Shown here: piece after piece, positions 41,226-49,231 of the stretch
Numbering within the stretch: the stretch's first letter is position 1
How the letters are laid out: each line of letters starts with the position of its first letter
NCBI GenBank assembly: GCA_964579505.1
Contig: CAZOGC010000008.1
Location: 54,717-118,716, forward strand
Source of the DNA: JAJYSO01 sp964579505
GTDB taxonomy: Bacteria; Bacteroidota; Bacteroidia; Flavobacteriales; Flavobacteriaceae
DNA: 64,000 nt
Reading direction: 5' to 3'
Notes under the pieces: model-generated
Databases searched by the model: none
What the model was told of the DNA's origin: nothing
Seen by the model: the letters and a program-made list of their open reading frames with translations, nothing else
Made by a program: the position numbers and the translations under genes

Positions 41226-41239
41226 ATTGCTATTCATCC
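41226..41239. repeat. 14-bp direct repeat, right copy
   Basis: ATTGCTATTCATCC, identical to 40915-40928. Confidence 0.6.
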
Positions 41240-41386
41240 TTTAATGATGTCATTTCAATAAAGTTCTAAGTGTCCTCTTCTCCCGTCATTGGGAATAAAA
41301 TGTCGGAAACTAGGTTCATACAATTTTCGGTATACTGGCAAGAACAGAACTTCTTTCTATTTTTGTGGTAATTAAGATATTGATTT

Positions 41387-42502
41387 ATGAAACACAGATA
41401 CAATAGATGGGGTACGTTTTTAACGGTATTTCTTTTATTGGGTTTTTTAACGCAGTGCCAAAAAAAGGTAGCGGAAAAAATAACGGCTTCTGTTGTACAA
41501 ACGGGTTATATAAACTGTTTTTCCGCCGGATTGCGATTTGACGATGGCGATTTAATTTGGGGCGAACCTTCTGCTGTGGTGGTAGATCAAGGGAAACTCT
41601 ATTTGGCGCTCGACAAAGACTTTCCAAAGAAAAACAGTTCTGTTTTTGTGTTGCCTTGGCAAAACGATTCCATAAATCAGCAGGGCACTCCTACTTATTT
41701 GATGAATAAGACCTTAAAAAGAGGCCATAAATATGAAGAGTTCACCAAGTCTCCCGATAACAAGTGGGTACTGCTCACCTCCGGATTTGACCGAACCAAA
41801 CGCCCCAAAAGCACGGCTTGGGATGGTTATAATATGCTGTGTTATTGGCCATCGGGGCAAGTAGATAGCGTAAAAGTGTATAGTGAAAATGGAACAGATA
41901 GCACAAGCATTTCGTTGCGCTATAAATTAGCCGCCGCATTGCGTACGAAACAATTTCCTCAGGCTATGCCTTACTTTAAAATAGAAGGACTCACATTAAC
42001 CGATAGTCTTATCATTTTTGGAATTAGAGAATATGGAAAAGATTACAAACACGCACATTACGCGATAAAATTAGTGGCCGCTTCTTATGCGTTTAAGAAT
42101 AATCGGTTACTAATTGCAGCTGATTTTAAGGTGTTAACCACTATAAAAGCGCATAAATATAACTCAGCTATTCAGGGAGCAGTGGGTATTTCTTCTATTC
42201 AATATGATGCCTATAACCATCGGTTTTATATTTTAACCTCACTAGAGCAAAAGGGCTTACCACTTAAAACCTTTTTGTGGACAGCTACGCTGGGAGAGCT
42301 AAAAAATAATTATATGCAACCGGTGTTAGACCCTTCAGGAAAACCGCTGGTTTTTGCTCATAAAGTAGAAGATATTGCGGTGCTAGACGCTAGACATCTT
42401 TTTTTGATTGCTGATGATGACCGTGATAAAACCGTGCTTAACGAACAAGTCAGGCAACCCAACCAAGCGGCATATTTTGTGGTAGCCCTAAAGGGAATGT
42501 AG
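41387..42502 (+). CDS. Hypothetical lipoprotein, probable beta-propeller
   Basis: The protein has 371 residues. The leader FLTVFLLLGFLTQCQKK gives a lipobox Cys at about 25. The remainder is a series of short beta-rich repeats such as LIWGEPSAVVVDQGKLYLAL, KIEGLTLTDSLIIFGIREYG and GAVGISSIQYDAYNHRFYIL. These look like blades of a beta-propeller of the type found in DUF3616-like proteins. That fold reading is my inference, and I cannot name a family securely. It is convergent with the FecI-type sigma gene (8 bases apart), so the two are not co-transcribed. Confidence 0.65.
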   Translation: MKHRYNRWGTFLTVFLLLGFLTQCQKKVAEKITASVVQTGYINCFSAGLRFDDGDLIWGEPSAVVVDQGKLYLALDKDFPKKNSSVFVLPWQNDSINQQGTPTYLMNKTLKRGHKYEEFTKSPDNKWVLLTSGFDRTKRPKSTAWDGYNMLCYWPSGQVDSVKVYSENGTDSTSISLRYKLAAALRTKQFPQAMPYFKIEGLTLTDSLIIFGIREYGKDYKHAHYAIKLVAASYAFKNNRLLIAADFKVLTTIKAHKYNSAIQGAVGISSIQYDAYNHRFYILTSLEQKGLPLKTFLWTATLGELKNNYMQPVLDPSGKPLVFAHKVEDIAVLDARHLFLIADDDRDKTVLNEQVRQPNQAAYFVVALKGM

Positions 42503-42510
42503 ATCTTGTT

Positions 42511-43080
42511 TTATGGATGGTAAAACTCACTCCATATAAGGAAAAAAGTAAACACCGTATCTTTTAGGTCTTCTCGTAGTTTTTGGTAAGCAATACGCAT
42601 TTGTGATTCAACTGTTTTTACAGAAATATTTTGTTCTGTGGCGATCTCGCTATAGGTAGCCCCATTAATTTTTTTGCGTAAAATTTCTTGGCAAGCAGGA
42701 GGAAGTTTGGCAATACTATTTTGAATGCGTTTTATTTTTTGTTCGAGTTGTTGGGGGGTTAGCTCCTGATAGCCGTGTAATGCTTCGCGTGTAAGTTGAT
42801 CGAGTAATGCTGTTTTTTGGTTTTCTTTGCGTCTGTGCATTAAGAATTGGTTATAAGCCATGCGGTATAAATACCCTTTGGCAGAAGCGGTAATAGTTAT
42901 GCTTTTTCGTTTTTGCCAGAATAGGACAAAGACAGCCTGTACCACTTCTTGAGCTGTATCCCAGTCGCGTGTAAACTGTTTTAGATATAGGCACAGATGT
43001 TTATAGTGGGCGTTAAAGAAGGTGTTAAAAGCTTCTTGATCACCTTGTTTAATTTTCTCTAATAAAGCCTGCTCATCCAC
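42511..43080 (-). CDS. FecI-type ECF sigma-70 factor at the distal end of the SusCD locus
   Basis: The protein has 189 residues. Region 2 is at about 18-85 (FNAHYKHLCLYLKQFTRDWD, then AKGYLYRMAYNQFLMHRRKE). Region 4 is at about 125-175 (KLPPACQEILRKKINGATYS, then EIATEQNISVKTVESQMRIA). This matches the large Bacteroidota FecI-like group paired with FecR anti-sigma factors. The start is GTG at 43080. The usual place for this gene is directly upstream of fecR. Here fecR lies about 10 kb upstream on the same strand, with the transported-nutrient and redox genes between them. Partnership with that FecR is inferred because no other FecR is in the window. Confidence 0.92.
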   Translation of the reverse strand: MDEQALLEKIKQGDQEAFNTFFNAHYKHLCLYLKQFTRDWDTAQEVVQAVFVLFWQKRKSITITASAKGYLYRMAYNQFLMHRRKENQKTALLDQLTREALHGYQELTPQQLEQKIKRIQNSIAKLPPACQEILRKKINGATYSEIATEQNISVKTVESQMRIAYQKLREDLKDTVFTFFLIWSEFYHP

Positions 43081-43228
43081 ACGTACCGGAGTTTATTATT
43101 GGGGTAGTACTCTATTGAAATGGAATATAGCTATCCCTAGGAGTCGAAGATACAATATTGTAGTTAATAATACTAGCTAGAAAGGATGATTGAAAAGCGT
43201 AACGATTAAAAAATTGACCTAAAAGAAG

Positions 43229-43274
43229 AAAGCACCCACTTAAAATCTAAAGCCTTTTAAAGAGTGGGTGCTTT
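43229..43274 (-). terminator. Hairpin terminator downstream of the SusCD-redox genes
   Basis: AAAGCACCCACT (43229-43240) and AGTGGGTGCTTT (43263-43274) form a perfect 12-bp stem. Read on the minus strand it is followed by a T-rich stretch. It would separate the sigma gene from the SusCD-TlpA operon. Confidence 0.6.
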
Positions 43275-43348
43275 CGGGTAAATAACAGAACTTCATCAAT
43301 ATAAGAGATGGTATTTTGAATAATGAAGCGCTGCTATGCTATGCGTTT

Positions 43349-43477
43349 TTACAGGTCAAGATTTTTATTTAACCGGACTCTCCAAACATCGGTTAGTGGA
43401 GTATATTTAACCGTAACGTCTCCATCTGAATTGGTTGATACTGTTGTTTTTTCTGGATTGAGAAAATCCTTTAGCAT
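43349..43477 (-). CDS. Possible 42-residue peptide or gene remnant
   Basis: Translation of the minus strand gives 42 residues from the ATG at 43477, including LNPEKTTVSTNSDGDVTVKY and TDVWRVRLNKNLDL. The frame stays open upstream to about 43530, after the stop of the DsbD-alpha gene. Its amino-acid composition is protein-like, with a beta-hairpin pattern, unlike the opposite strand. It could be a small peptide gene, or the C-terminal stub of a lost longer gene. I recognise no family. Confidence 0.35.
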   Translation of the reverse strand: MLKDFLNPEKTTVSTNSDGDVTVKYTPLTDVWRVRLNKNLDL

Positions 43478-43533
43478 CGGTTTGAACAGATCTATTGGTT
43501 TTAAGATGTGACTAAATAAAAAGAAAACTTCAA

Positions 43534-43977
43534 TTAAATTTTAAAACTCAGATCTTTTGTGGTTGGAGGTAAACAATTAGCATCATTGCAAACCATGTAT
43601 TTCACCGAACCGGTAATTTTTTTTGTACTTGTAGTAATCTTTATACGTTGCTTAAAAACAGCCTTACTCGAAAAATATTTAATTTTCATGTTAAATATCT
43701 TATCATCCACAACATGACCTTTACCTTCCTTCGTTTTATCTATTAATTTAAAATTTTCTGTATCATTTTTAAATTCAAAAGTGGACGGCACAGGTCCTCC
43801 TTTCGGTACGGTTTGGGAGTACAAATGCCAGCCGGGTTTAATATCTGCTGTGATGATTAAATAATATTCATTCTCATTGATTTTTTCTACAGAAGTAGAC
43901 CAGCTTACAGGATCTTGGTTTTGCGCACTAGCCTGAAATCCTATTATCAATACGATAAAATAAAATAACTTTTTCAT
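43534..43977 (-). CDS. Stand-alone DsbD N-terminal (alpha) domain protein
   Basis: The protein has 147 residues. A signal peptide spans about 1-18 (FIVLIIGFQASAQ). The rest is an immunoglobulin-like DsbD-alpha domain: ITADIKPGWHLYSQTVPKGG, FEFKNDTENFKLI, and a C-terminal VCNDANCLPPTTKDLSFKI with the Cys-x5-Cys-type pair. In full-length DsbD this domain receives electrons and passes them to periplasmic thiol partners; the membrane and thioredoxin domains are missing here. It is the last gene of the TlpA cluster, 24 bases after the thioredoxin-fold gene. Its likely role is electron relay to those proteins, inferred from context. Confidence 0.85.
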   Translation of the reverse strand: MKKLFYFIVLIIGFQASAQNQDPVSWSTSVEKINENEYYLIITADIKPGWHLYSQTVPKGGPVPSTFEFKNDTENFKLIDKTKEGKGHVVDDKIFNMKIKYFSSKAVFKQRIKITTSTKKITGSVKYMVCNDANCLPPTTKDLSFKI

Positions 43978-44001
43978 AATTCTAATTTAATAATCGTTTA
44001 A

Positions 44002-45396
44002 CTACCATAAAATATCAGGAGCTTTTCCGCTCTTCATCTCTTTTATATTGGCTAATAGCAAATTCTGCTTGTCCCGACTCTGCTTGTCCCGACCTTCTAT
44101 AAAATTGTCCTGACTTGCCTTTTTCATTATTTCAATGGCTTTCTGTTTTTGTCCTATTTTAAAAAGTAAACCTGCCAAAACAGCTTTAGAAGAAAAATGT
44201 GGAAACCAGCTATCTGCAATTCTCGCCCATTCAGCGGCCTGCTTTAATGCTTTTTTATCGTTCACATTTTTATAGATTGCTTCTGCTGCATTCCTTAAAT
44301 TATAAGACATTCCTATCATTCTTTTGTGTACTTTTAATCGCCGCATCATTTTCCAAGCTTGTACTTTAGTAGAATCACTATCACCGCTTAAAAAAGGCTT
44401 CATGTACTTTTGAAAATCAGCCTTGTCTGCCGCTTTTAGACCTTCAATATCTTGTTTAAATAAACCGTTGTTAACGTAATTCTGAGCCGCAGGAATCAGA
44501 GCAGAAGCATTATGCGTGCCTGCATAATAATTCATCACAATTTCTTTTGAAGTTAATTCTCCGTTTTTATCTAATAAATGCAACAATTCTTTATTGGCTG
44601 CAACCATTACCGGTAACATTTCTTCCCTATGATTTTTAATAATGTTTTTTCTGAAATAATTCATAAGACCTACTCCTAGAATCTGTAATGAAAAAGGGTT
44701 GGGTTTTCCTATTAACGAATCTATCGATTTTGAATTTTTGATTACATATTTATAAAACTTTCCTTTTGGTACATATTCAATATTTGAATTGTAGTATAGG
44801 ATAGAAGAAAGAAAATCTACATTATTTAAATTTTGCGGAGTAAGCAAAGGAAATACCTCTTCAATAACTTTGGCAGATGGCATTTTAAGAGCCGCTCTTT
44901 TTTTGAGATAGCCTATTAAAAAATCTTTATCTCTTTTTCCGGCATTGTATTCATCTTCCCATTGTGCAAAAGGCTTTGGGGCATTTTTTTCTTTAATAGC
45001 GGTTTTTGCTTCGTTTATGAAGTCTTTTGGTTGACGATAACCACCCGAACGATAAACGAGTATCCCATCGCCACTTACAAATAGGTAGGTGGGAAATGCT
45101 CTTACTGAGAATTTTTTAGCTATCGCTATTCCCTCTCCTTTCTCCGCATCGATTTTATAGCTAACAAATGCCTTATTAAAAACGGCGCCCACTTCTTTTA
45201 ATGGAAAAACTTGCGCTGCCATTCTCTTGCATGGGCCGCACCAACTTGTTGCCACATCCACAAAAACCAATTTATTTTCTTGTTTTGCTTTTGCTAATGC
45301 TTCTTTCCAAGTGCCATGATAGAATTGGATGCCTTCTTGTGCCACTAGTACACTAGAAAAAAACGAAAAGCAAAGAACTAATAGTATTTTTTTCAT
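44002..45396 (-). CDS. Periplasmic thioredoxin-family protein with helical C-terminal domain
   Basis: The protein has 464 residues. A signal peptide spans about 1-19. The thioredoxin fold at about 28-135 has the active site SWCGPCKRM and a cis-Pro in RAFPTYLF. The C-terminal 300 residues are helical, TPR-like in places (AEWARIADSWFPHFSSKAVL, then GLLFKIGQKQKAIEIM). Near the C terminus, SRDKQ is encoded twice in tandem by a perfect 15-base duplication. Periplasmic oxidoreductase activity is predicted from the CGPC pair. It is one of three CGPC proteins encoded together after SusD. Confidence 0.88.
   Translation of the reverse strand: MKKILLVLCFSFFSSVLVAQEGIQFYHGTWKEALAKAKQENKLVFVDVATSWCGPCKRMAAQVFPLKEVGAVFNKAFVSYKIDAEKGEGIAIAKKFSVRAFPTYLFVSGDGILVYRSGGYRQPKDFINEAKTAIKEKNAPKPFAQWEDEYNAGKRDKDFLIGYLKKRAALKMPSAKVIEEVFPLLTPQNLNNVDFLSSILYYNSNIEYVPKGKFYKYVIKNSKSIDSLIGKPNPFSLQILGVGLMNYFRKNIIKNHREEMLPVMVAANKELLHLLDKNGELTSKEIVMNYYAGTHNASALIPAAQNYVNNGLFKQDIEGLKAADKADFQKYMKPFLSGDSDSTKVQAWKMMRRLKVHKRMIGMSYNLRNAAEAIYKNVNDKKALKQAAEWARIADSWFPHFSSKAVLAGLLFKIGQKQKAIEIMKKASQDNFIEGRDKQSRDKQNLLLANIKEMKSGKAPDILW
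44064..44093. repeat. Two perfect 15-bp tandem copies inside the thioredoxin-family gene
   Basis: TCTGCTTGTCCCGAC occurs at 44064-44078 and again at 44079-44093. The duplication keeps frame and adds five residues (SRDKQ on the minus strand). Confidence 0.95.
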
Positions 45397-45405
45397 AATT
45401 TTATA

Positions 45406-46587
45406 TTATTTACCAAAAATTTGTTCTAACTTCTTGTCCAATTCTTTACTTTCTCCTACATATCTGGCTATAATTTTCCCTTCTTTATCTAATAATATTT
45501 GAGTAGGGAAGGCAGTTACCCCATAGGCTTTTACGGCATCAAACTTTTCTTGGTCTTCGTTGTTTAACACTTGTAGCCAGGGAAGCGCTTTTTTCTCAAT
45601 AACTTTTTTCCACACTTTTTTGTTTGCTTCAAGACTATTTCTTTGCTCTTGGGCGATGCCTAGAATTTCAAAACCATCTTTTTTATATTTTGCGTATAAT
45701 TCTTTTAGATGAGGGAAACTTGCCATACATGGGCCACACCAGGTTCCCCAAAAATCTATTAGTACGTATTTTCCGTGTAAGGTTTGCAGATTGATGGGAT
45801 TACCGTTTATATCTACCTTGTCGATTGGAATAGCCGTTTTTCCAACAGCAGTCGCTTCCATGCTGTTTATTTTTCCTGAAATTCTTTTTGCAAAAGAGCT
45901 GTTTTTGTGCTCATCACCCAAATTGGCGTAGATTGCTTTCAGTTTATCAAAAGACAATGAGTTTTGAAGACTCGCAAGGAAATACATACTTACCAATGAT
46001 TTTGGGTTTTTATGTATAAATTTTTTACGTAGGTTTTCATCTTTGGCCTGGTTGGTAGCGTTCAATTTATGTGCCTTTTTTAAATCGGTTGAATCGTTTC
46101 CCGGTTTAAAGTTATCGTAGGCACTTTTCAATGCTGTCCAACTTTCATGTGTAAGCTGGTTTTCTTTATCTTTGATGGCAGACCATTCTTTATTAGCCTT
46201 TCCTCCGGTTACTTGAGCCATATAAATTGTATTGGCATCTCCTTTGATTTTTATTTCTTCATTGCTCAAAAAGAAGCTAAGGGAAGGACCGGGAATCATT
46301 CCTCTTTGCATTTTTATTAGCAATGCAGGGTTTCCACGGACACCGAAACTTGCAAGCCGAGGCTCGCTCACTTTTCCTTTAAATACAACCCAGCCATTTT
46401 TAACCACATAATTGGTGTCAATCTTATACCCTTCATCAGTGCGATAAGCGAGGTAAAAAGGACCGTAATTATTTGGGTTGTTGATTTTTGCTTTTACAAT
46501 GTACCCTTTCGTCTCTTTTTGTTGGGTACAGCTTGCTATTGTTAGTATGGCAAAGAGTGCCAATAAAATTATTTTAAACTTTTTCAT
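45406..46587 (-). CDS. TlpA-like thiol:disulfide oxidoreductase lipoprotein with N-terminal DUF4369
   Basis: The protein has 393 residues. The leader ends LTIASC, a lipobox with Cys near residue 20. The N-terminal region (about 30-130) is a DUF4369-like beta domain. A helical linker follows. The thioredoxin domain at about 255-390 has LIDFWGTWCGPCMASFPHLK and a cis-Pro loop in VTAFPTQILL. TlpA-type proteins reduce disulfides in the periplasm. It is adjacent to a second protein of the same architecture, a probable tandem duplicate. Cotranscription with susCD is suggested by 24-base or shorter gaps. Confidence 0.9.
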   Translation of the reverse strand: MKKFKIILLALFAILTIASCTQQKETKGYIVKAKINNPNNYGPFYLAYRTDEGYKIDTNYVVKNGWVVFKGKVSEPRLASFGVRGNPALLIKMQRGMIPGPSLSFFLSNEEIKIKGDANTIYMAQVTGGKANKEWSAIKDKENQLTHESWTALKSAYDNFKPGNDSTDLKKAHKLNATNQAKDENLRKKFIHKNPKSLVSMYFLASLQNSLSFDKLKAIYANLGDEHKNSSFAKRISGKINSMEATAVGKTAIPIDKVDINGNPINLQTLHGKYVLIDFWGTWCGPCMASFPHLKELYAKYKKDGFEILGIAQEQRNSLEANKKVWKKVIEKKALPWLQVLNNEDQEKFDAVKAYGVTAFPTQILLDKEGKIIARYVGESKELDKKLEQIFGK

Positions 46588-46611
46588 GGGTTTTAGATTT
46601 TTTAAAATTTA

Positions 46612-47739
46612 TTAATCGTTAAAGAGTTCGGCTAACTTTTTGAGCAGTTCTTCGCCGCGTAAGTTTTTAGCAATGATGATTCCATTCGGGTCAATTAAGA
46701 AGTTCTGTGGTATAGCTTTAATACCATATTGTGTTGCCACTTGACTCTTCCATCCTTTTAAATCGCTAACCTGAACCCATGGCATACCATCATCTTTAAT
46801 TGCCTTAATCCAGGCCTTTCGGTTTTCATCTAAGGATACGGCAAGTACATCAAAGTTTTTGTCTTTATACTTGTTATATGCTTTTAATACATTAGGGTTT
46901 TCTGCCCGACAAGGGCCACACCAGCTTGCCCAGAAATCAAGCAAGACATATTTGCCTCTATAGGATGAAAGAGATACCGGATTACCTTCTACATCATTTT
47001 GTGTAAAGTCCATAGCCGTCTGACCTATGCTTAACTTCTTTGCTAACATAAGTCGAGATTCAAGCGTTTTCCCTTCCGGAGTATTTCTCATTCGGTCGCT
47101 CAATGCATAGAAAGCAGGCTCGAAGGTTTTAAGGTTAATTACACCACCTCCCATCATTTTCACCATATCTAAACTGATATAGGAATCCGGGTGTTGAATT
47201 CTGAAATGTTCTTCTATCTTGTTCATATGTTGACGCAGAGCAGCCAATTTATCGTACATTTTTTGCTTCTCTTCCTCCTTATATTTATTGGCAAAAAGTT
47301 TTTTTTGGATGGAAAACATCTCATCTTCATAAGGTTTCTTTTTTGCCTGCATTGAAGCAAATTCTTTCTGAGTAATGCCTCCGGTTATTGTTGCCGATCT
47401 TAAATCACTATTACCGGTGATAGACATTCGACCCGGAGTCAGATAGAAACTTTGCTTATCTGCCAATGTTTTTATGTGATAATCTGCATCCTCTTTAAAG
47501 AAGGTAGAAATGTAGGCGAAAACCGGACGATTAACTTTACCGGTAAATTCGAACTTCCCGTTTTTTACAATTGCTGAGTCTCTAGTTTTTGTGCCGTTAG
47601 GCGAGTTATACACCACTAGAAGAAGTTTGGTGTTATCCTGAAGTCCTTTTACATTTCCACTTATTTTAAAGTTGGGTTGTGCATTTACAGTTGTGATTGC
47701 GACTAAGAATGCCGCAAAAAAACAATATATAGTTTTCAT
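46612..47739 (-). CDS. TlpA-like thiol:disulfide oxidoreductase with N-terminal DUF4369
   Basis: The protein has 375 residues. A cleavable signal peptide (FFAAFLVAITTVNAQ) is present instead of a lipobox. The DUF4369-like N terminus, FKISGNVKGLQDNTKLLLVV, is typical. A helical linker spans about 135-225. The C-terminal thioredoxin domain has LLDFWASWCGPCRAENPNVL and the cis-Pro segment IKAIPQNFLID. It shares architecture with the next gene downstream, so the pair looks like an old duplication with different membrane anchoring. It lies 31 bases after the SusD gene, and a redox role linked to SusCD uptake is inferred from position. Confidence 0.92.
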   Translation of the reverse strand: MKTIYCFFAAFLVAITTVNAQPNFKISGNVKGLQDNTKLLLVVYNSPNGTKTRDSAIVKNGKFEFTGKVNRPVFAYISTFFKEDADYHIKTLADKQSFYLTPGRMSITGNSDLRSATITGGITQKEFASMQAKKKPYEDEMFSIQKKLFANKYKEEEKQKMYDKLAALRQHMNKIEEHFRIQHPDSYISLDMVKMMGGGVINLKTFEPAFYALSDRMRNTPEGKTLESRLMLAKKLSIGQTAMDFTQNDVEGNPVSLSSYRGKYVLLDFWASWCGPCRAENPNVLKAYNKYKDKNFDVLAVSLDENRKAWIKAIKDDGMPWVQVSDLKGWKSQVATQYGIKAIPQNFLIDPNGIIIAKNLRGEELLKKLAELFND

Positions 47740-47770
47740 TTGTTTAGGATTTAAATGTTAGGGTGATTTT

Positions 47771-49213
47771 TTAAGGATTGTTTTTCATTCCGGGGTTTTG
47801 TTCCATTATTTTTTGTGGAAACCGAAGCACCAATCGTTCCGGTCTAAGTGTGTATGTTTCAATTACATTACCACTGGCATCATATAATTTATGTGTATGG
47901 TTTATGGTACTACTATAAACAGGGTCAACAGAAAGCCTACGCATGGTAAACCAGCGATAGCCCTGAACGGCGAACTCTCGAATACGCTCTTCTAAAATAA
48001 ATTTTACGAGTGCTTCCTGGTCAGTAGCAATAGTTGCAGGCACTGATGCATCGGCCACCGGCATTCTATTCTTGCGCAAGGTCTCTACATCAGCAACGGC
48101 ACCGGGCAAATCGTTTAATCTTGCCTTACACTCTGCTCTTAATAAATAAATATCGGGAACAGTTACGCCAAACTGAACGCCTGTGGGTCCGATTCTTCTT
48201 AAGATTCCGTTGGGATAGGGGCCACCAAAAAAAGCATTGGCAGAATAGAAATTAAGTCTTAAATCAGATGCTTCATATAAATCGGCGGTTTCAGGTCGTA
48301 TAACCAATTCATTATTGGAAAAAGTCCAGTAATTAATAAATTGCTTGGCGTATATATTTTCTTTATTATTGGGGGGAGTTGGCGTGTTAGGACCAAATAA
48401 ACCAATAGGCATAAATTCTCCATTAGGAGCAAAAGTTTGGTTATAATTGTATAGTCCCGTGGGAATACCGGCTGATGAAAGATCAGAAATGGAAGCATTT
48501 AAAAACGGAAGTGCCTTATTAAATTTACCCATAAACATATATACCTTGCCCAATAGCCCTTCTCCTGCAGCTTTTGACATACGAACACGATGCGTTAGTT
48601 TAGGCAGATTGGGGATGGCCGTGGAGAGGTCTTTTAATATAAAATCATATACGTCTTTTACAGAGGCTCTTGTAAAATGGGTTAAAGTGGCATCGGCATT
48701 GGTAACAATGGGAAATCCTGGGTCGGAAGCAGCGGTGGCTTTATTATACGGCTTTCCATAATAATTAATCAATAGAAAATAGGTCCAGGCTCTTCCTGCC
48801 ATGGCTTCTGCCCGTATAGATTTTTTCTGCTGTTCGGTGCCTCCCGAAGCATCCATTACTTCATTTATAATTTTATTGTAGGCATAGATATTTTGCATGG
48901 GTACCTCCATTTCCTGCGCATTTTCGTCGGGTTGGTAAATCACATCTTCCCATCGAAAAAGTCGTTGCATACGCAAGGTTGCTCCGCTAAAATAAGGTTC
49001 TACAGCGGCCACTTCATCACTTAGTGGAACTTGAGCATCAGTATTTATATTTATAAATTTAAGATTACTGAGCGCTAGGTCATAATCAGAAACGGTCTCT
49101 GCAATAAGTTTTCCTTTAGGCTTAATTTCTAAGAATTCTTTTTCGCAGGAAGAGAGCCCGGCTATCAATAGCACAAAAACAAGGGGTTTTATAAAAAAAG
49201 ATATATTTTTCAT
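47771..49213 (-). CDS. RagB/SusD family nutrient-binding outer-membrane lipoprotein
   Basis: The protein has 480 residues. The signal peptide and lipobox are in VLLIAGLSSCEKEFLEIKPK, with the acidic surface-export signal following the Cys. SusD signatures are visible: the helical TPR-like core (RAEAMAGRAWTYFLLINYYG), YLLRAECKARLNDLPGAVAD, and FILEERIREFAVQGYRWFTM. SusD-like proteins sit on the cell surface and capture the ligand for the SusC pore. The ligand cannot be read from sequence. No glycoside hydrolase is nearby, so a glycan ligand is not implied. It lies 18 bases after susC. Confidence 0.93.
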   Translation of the reverse strand: MKNISFFIKPLVFVLLIAGLSSCEKEFLEIKPKGKLIAETVSDYDLALSNLKFININTDAQVPLSDEVAAVEPYFSGATLRMQRLFRWEDVIYQPDENAQEMEVPMQNIYAYNKIINEVMDASGGTEQQKKSIRAEAMAGRAWTYFLLINYYGKPYNKATAASDPGFPIVTNADATLTHFTRASVKDVYDFILKDLSTAIPNLPKLTHRVRMSKAAGEGLLGKVYMFMGKFNKALPFLNASISDLSSAGIPTGLYNYNQTFAPNGEFMPIGLFGPNTPTPPNNKENIYAKQFINYWTFSNNELVIRPETADLYEASDLRLNFYSANAFFGGPYPNGILRRIGPTGVQFGVTVPDIYLLRAECKARLNDLPGAVADVETLRKNRMPVADASVPATIATDQEALVKFILEERIREFAVQGYRWFTMRRLSVDPVYSSTINHTHKLYDASGNVIETYTLRPERLVLRFPQKIMEQNPGMKNNP

Positions 49214-49231
49214 TTTTATTATTTTAAAGGG

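Larger units (their letters stand above)
40842..41386. other. Non-coding relic region with short direct repeats and hairpins
   Basis: 545 bases without a credible gene. A 14-base direct repeat, ATTGCTATTCATCC, occurs at 40915-40928 and 41226-41239. Between the copies are an AAACCGTCA/TGACGGTTT hairpin (40954-40962/40979-40987) and a perfect 11-bp palindrome, GTTCTTTTTTT/AAAAAAAGAAC (41176-41186/41194-41204). A 102-codon minus-strand frame at 40919-41227 spans almost exactly the repeat-bounded block but has low-complexity, non-protein-like composition. It may be a worn-down mobile or repetitive element. Confidence 0.5.
43081..43533. other. 453-bp gap: hairpin and one short minus-strand frame
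   Basis: The gap lies between the FecI-type sigma gene and the DsbD-alpha gene. It holds a strong hairpin (43229-43274) and a 42-codon minus-strand frame (43349-43477), both listed separately. A plus-strand frame at 43323-43511 looks like its shadow. The sigma gene could have its own promoter here (TATCTTCG on the minus strand, plus 43145-43152). Confidence 0.5.

Noticed and set aside
40919..41227. 102-codon minus-strand frame in the relic gap
   Set aside because: Low-complexity composition, no motif, and its bounds follow the 14-bp direct repeat. Reported as a repeat-bounded relic, not a gene.
43323..43511. 62-codon plus-strand frame
   Set aside because: Antisense to the more protein-like minus-strand frame at 43349-43477, with no recognisable features.
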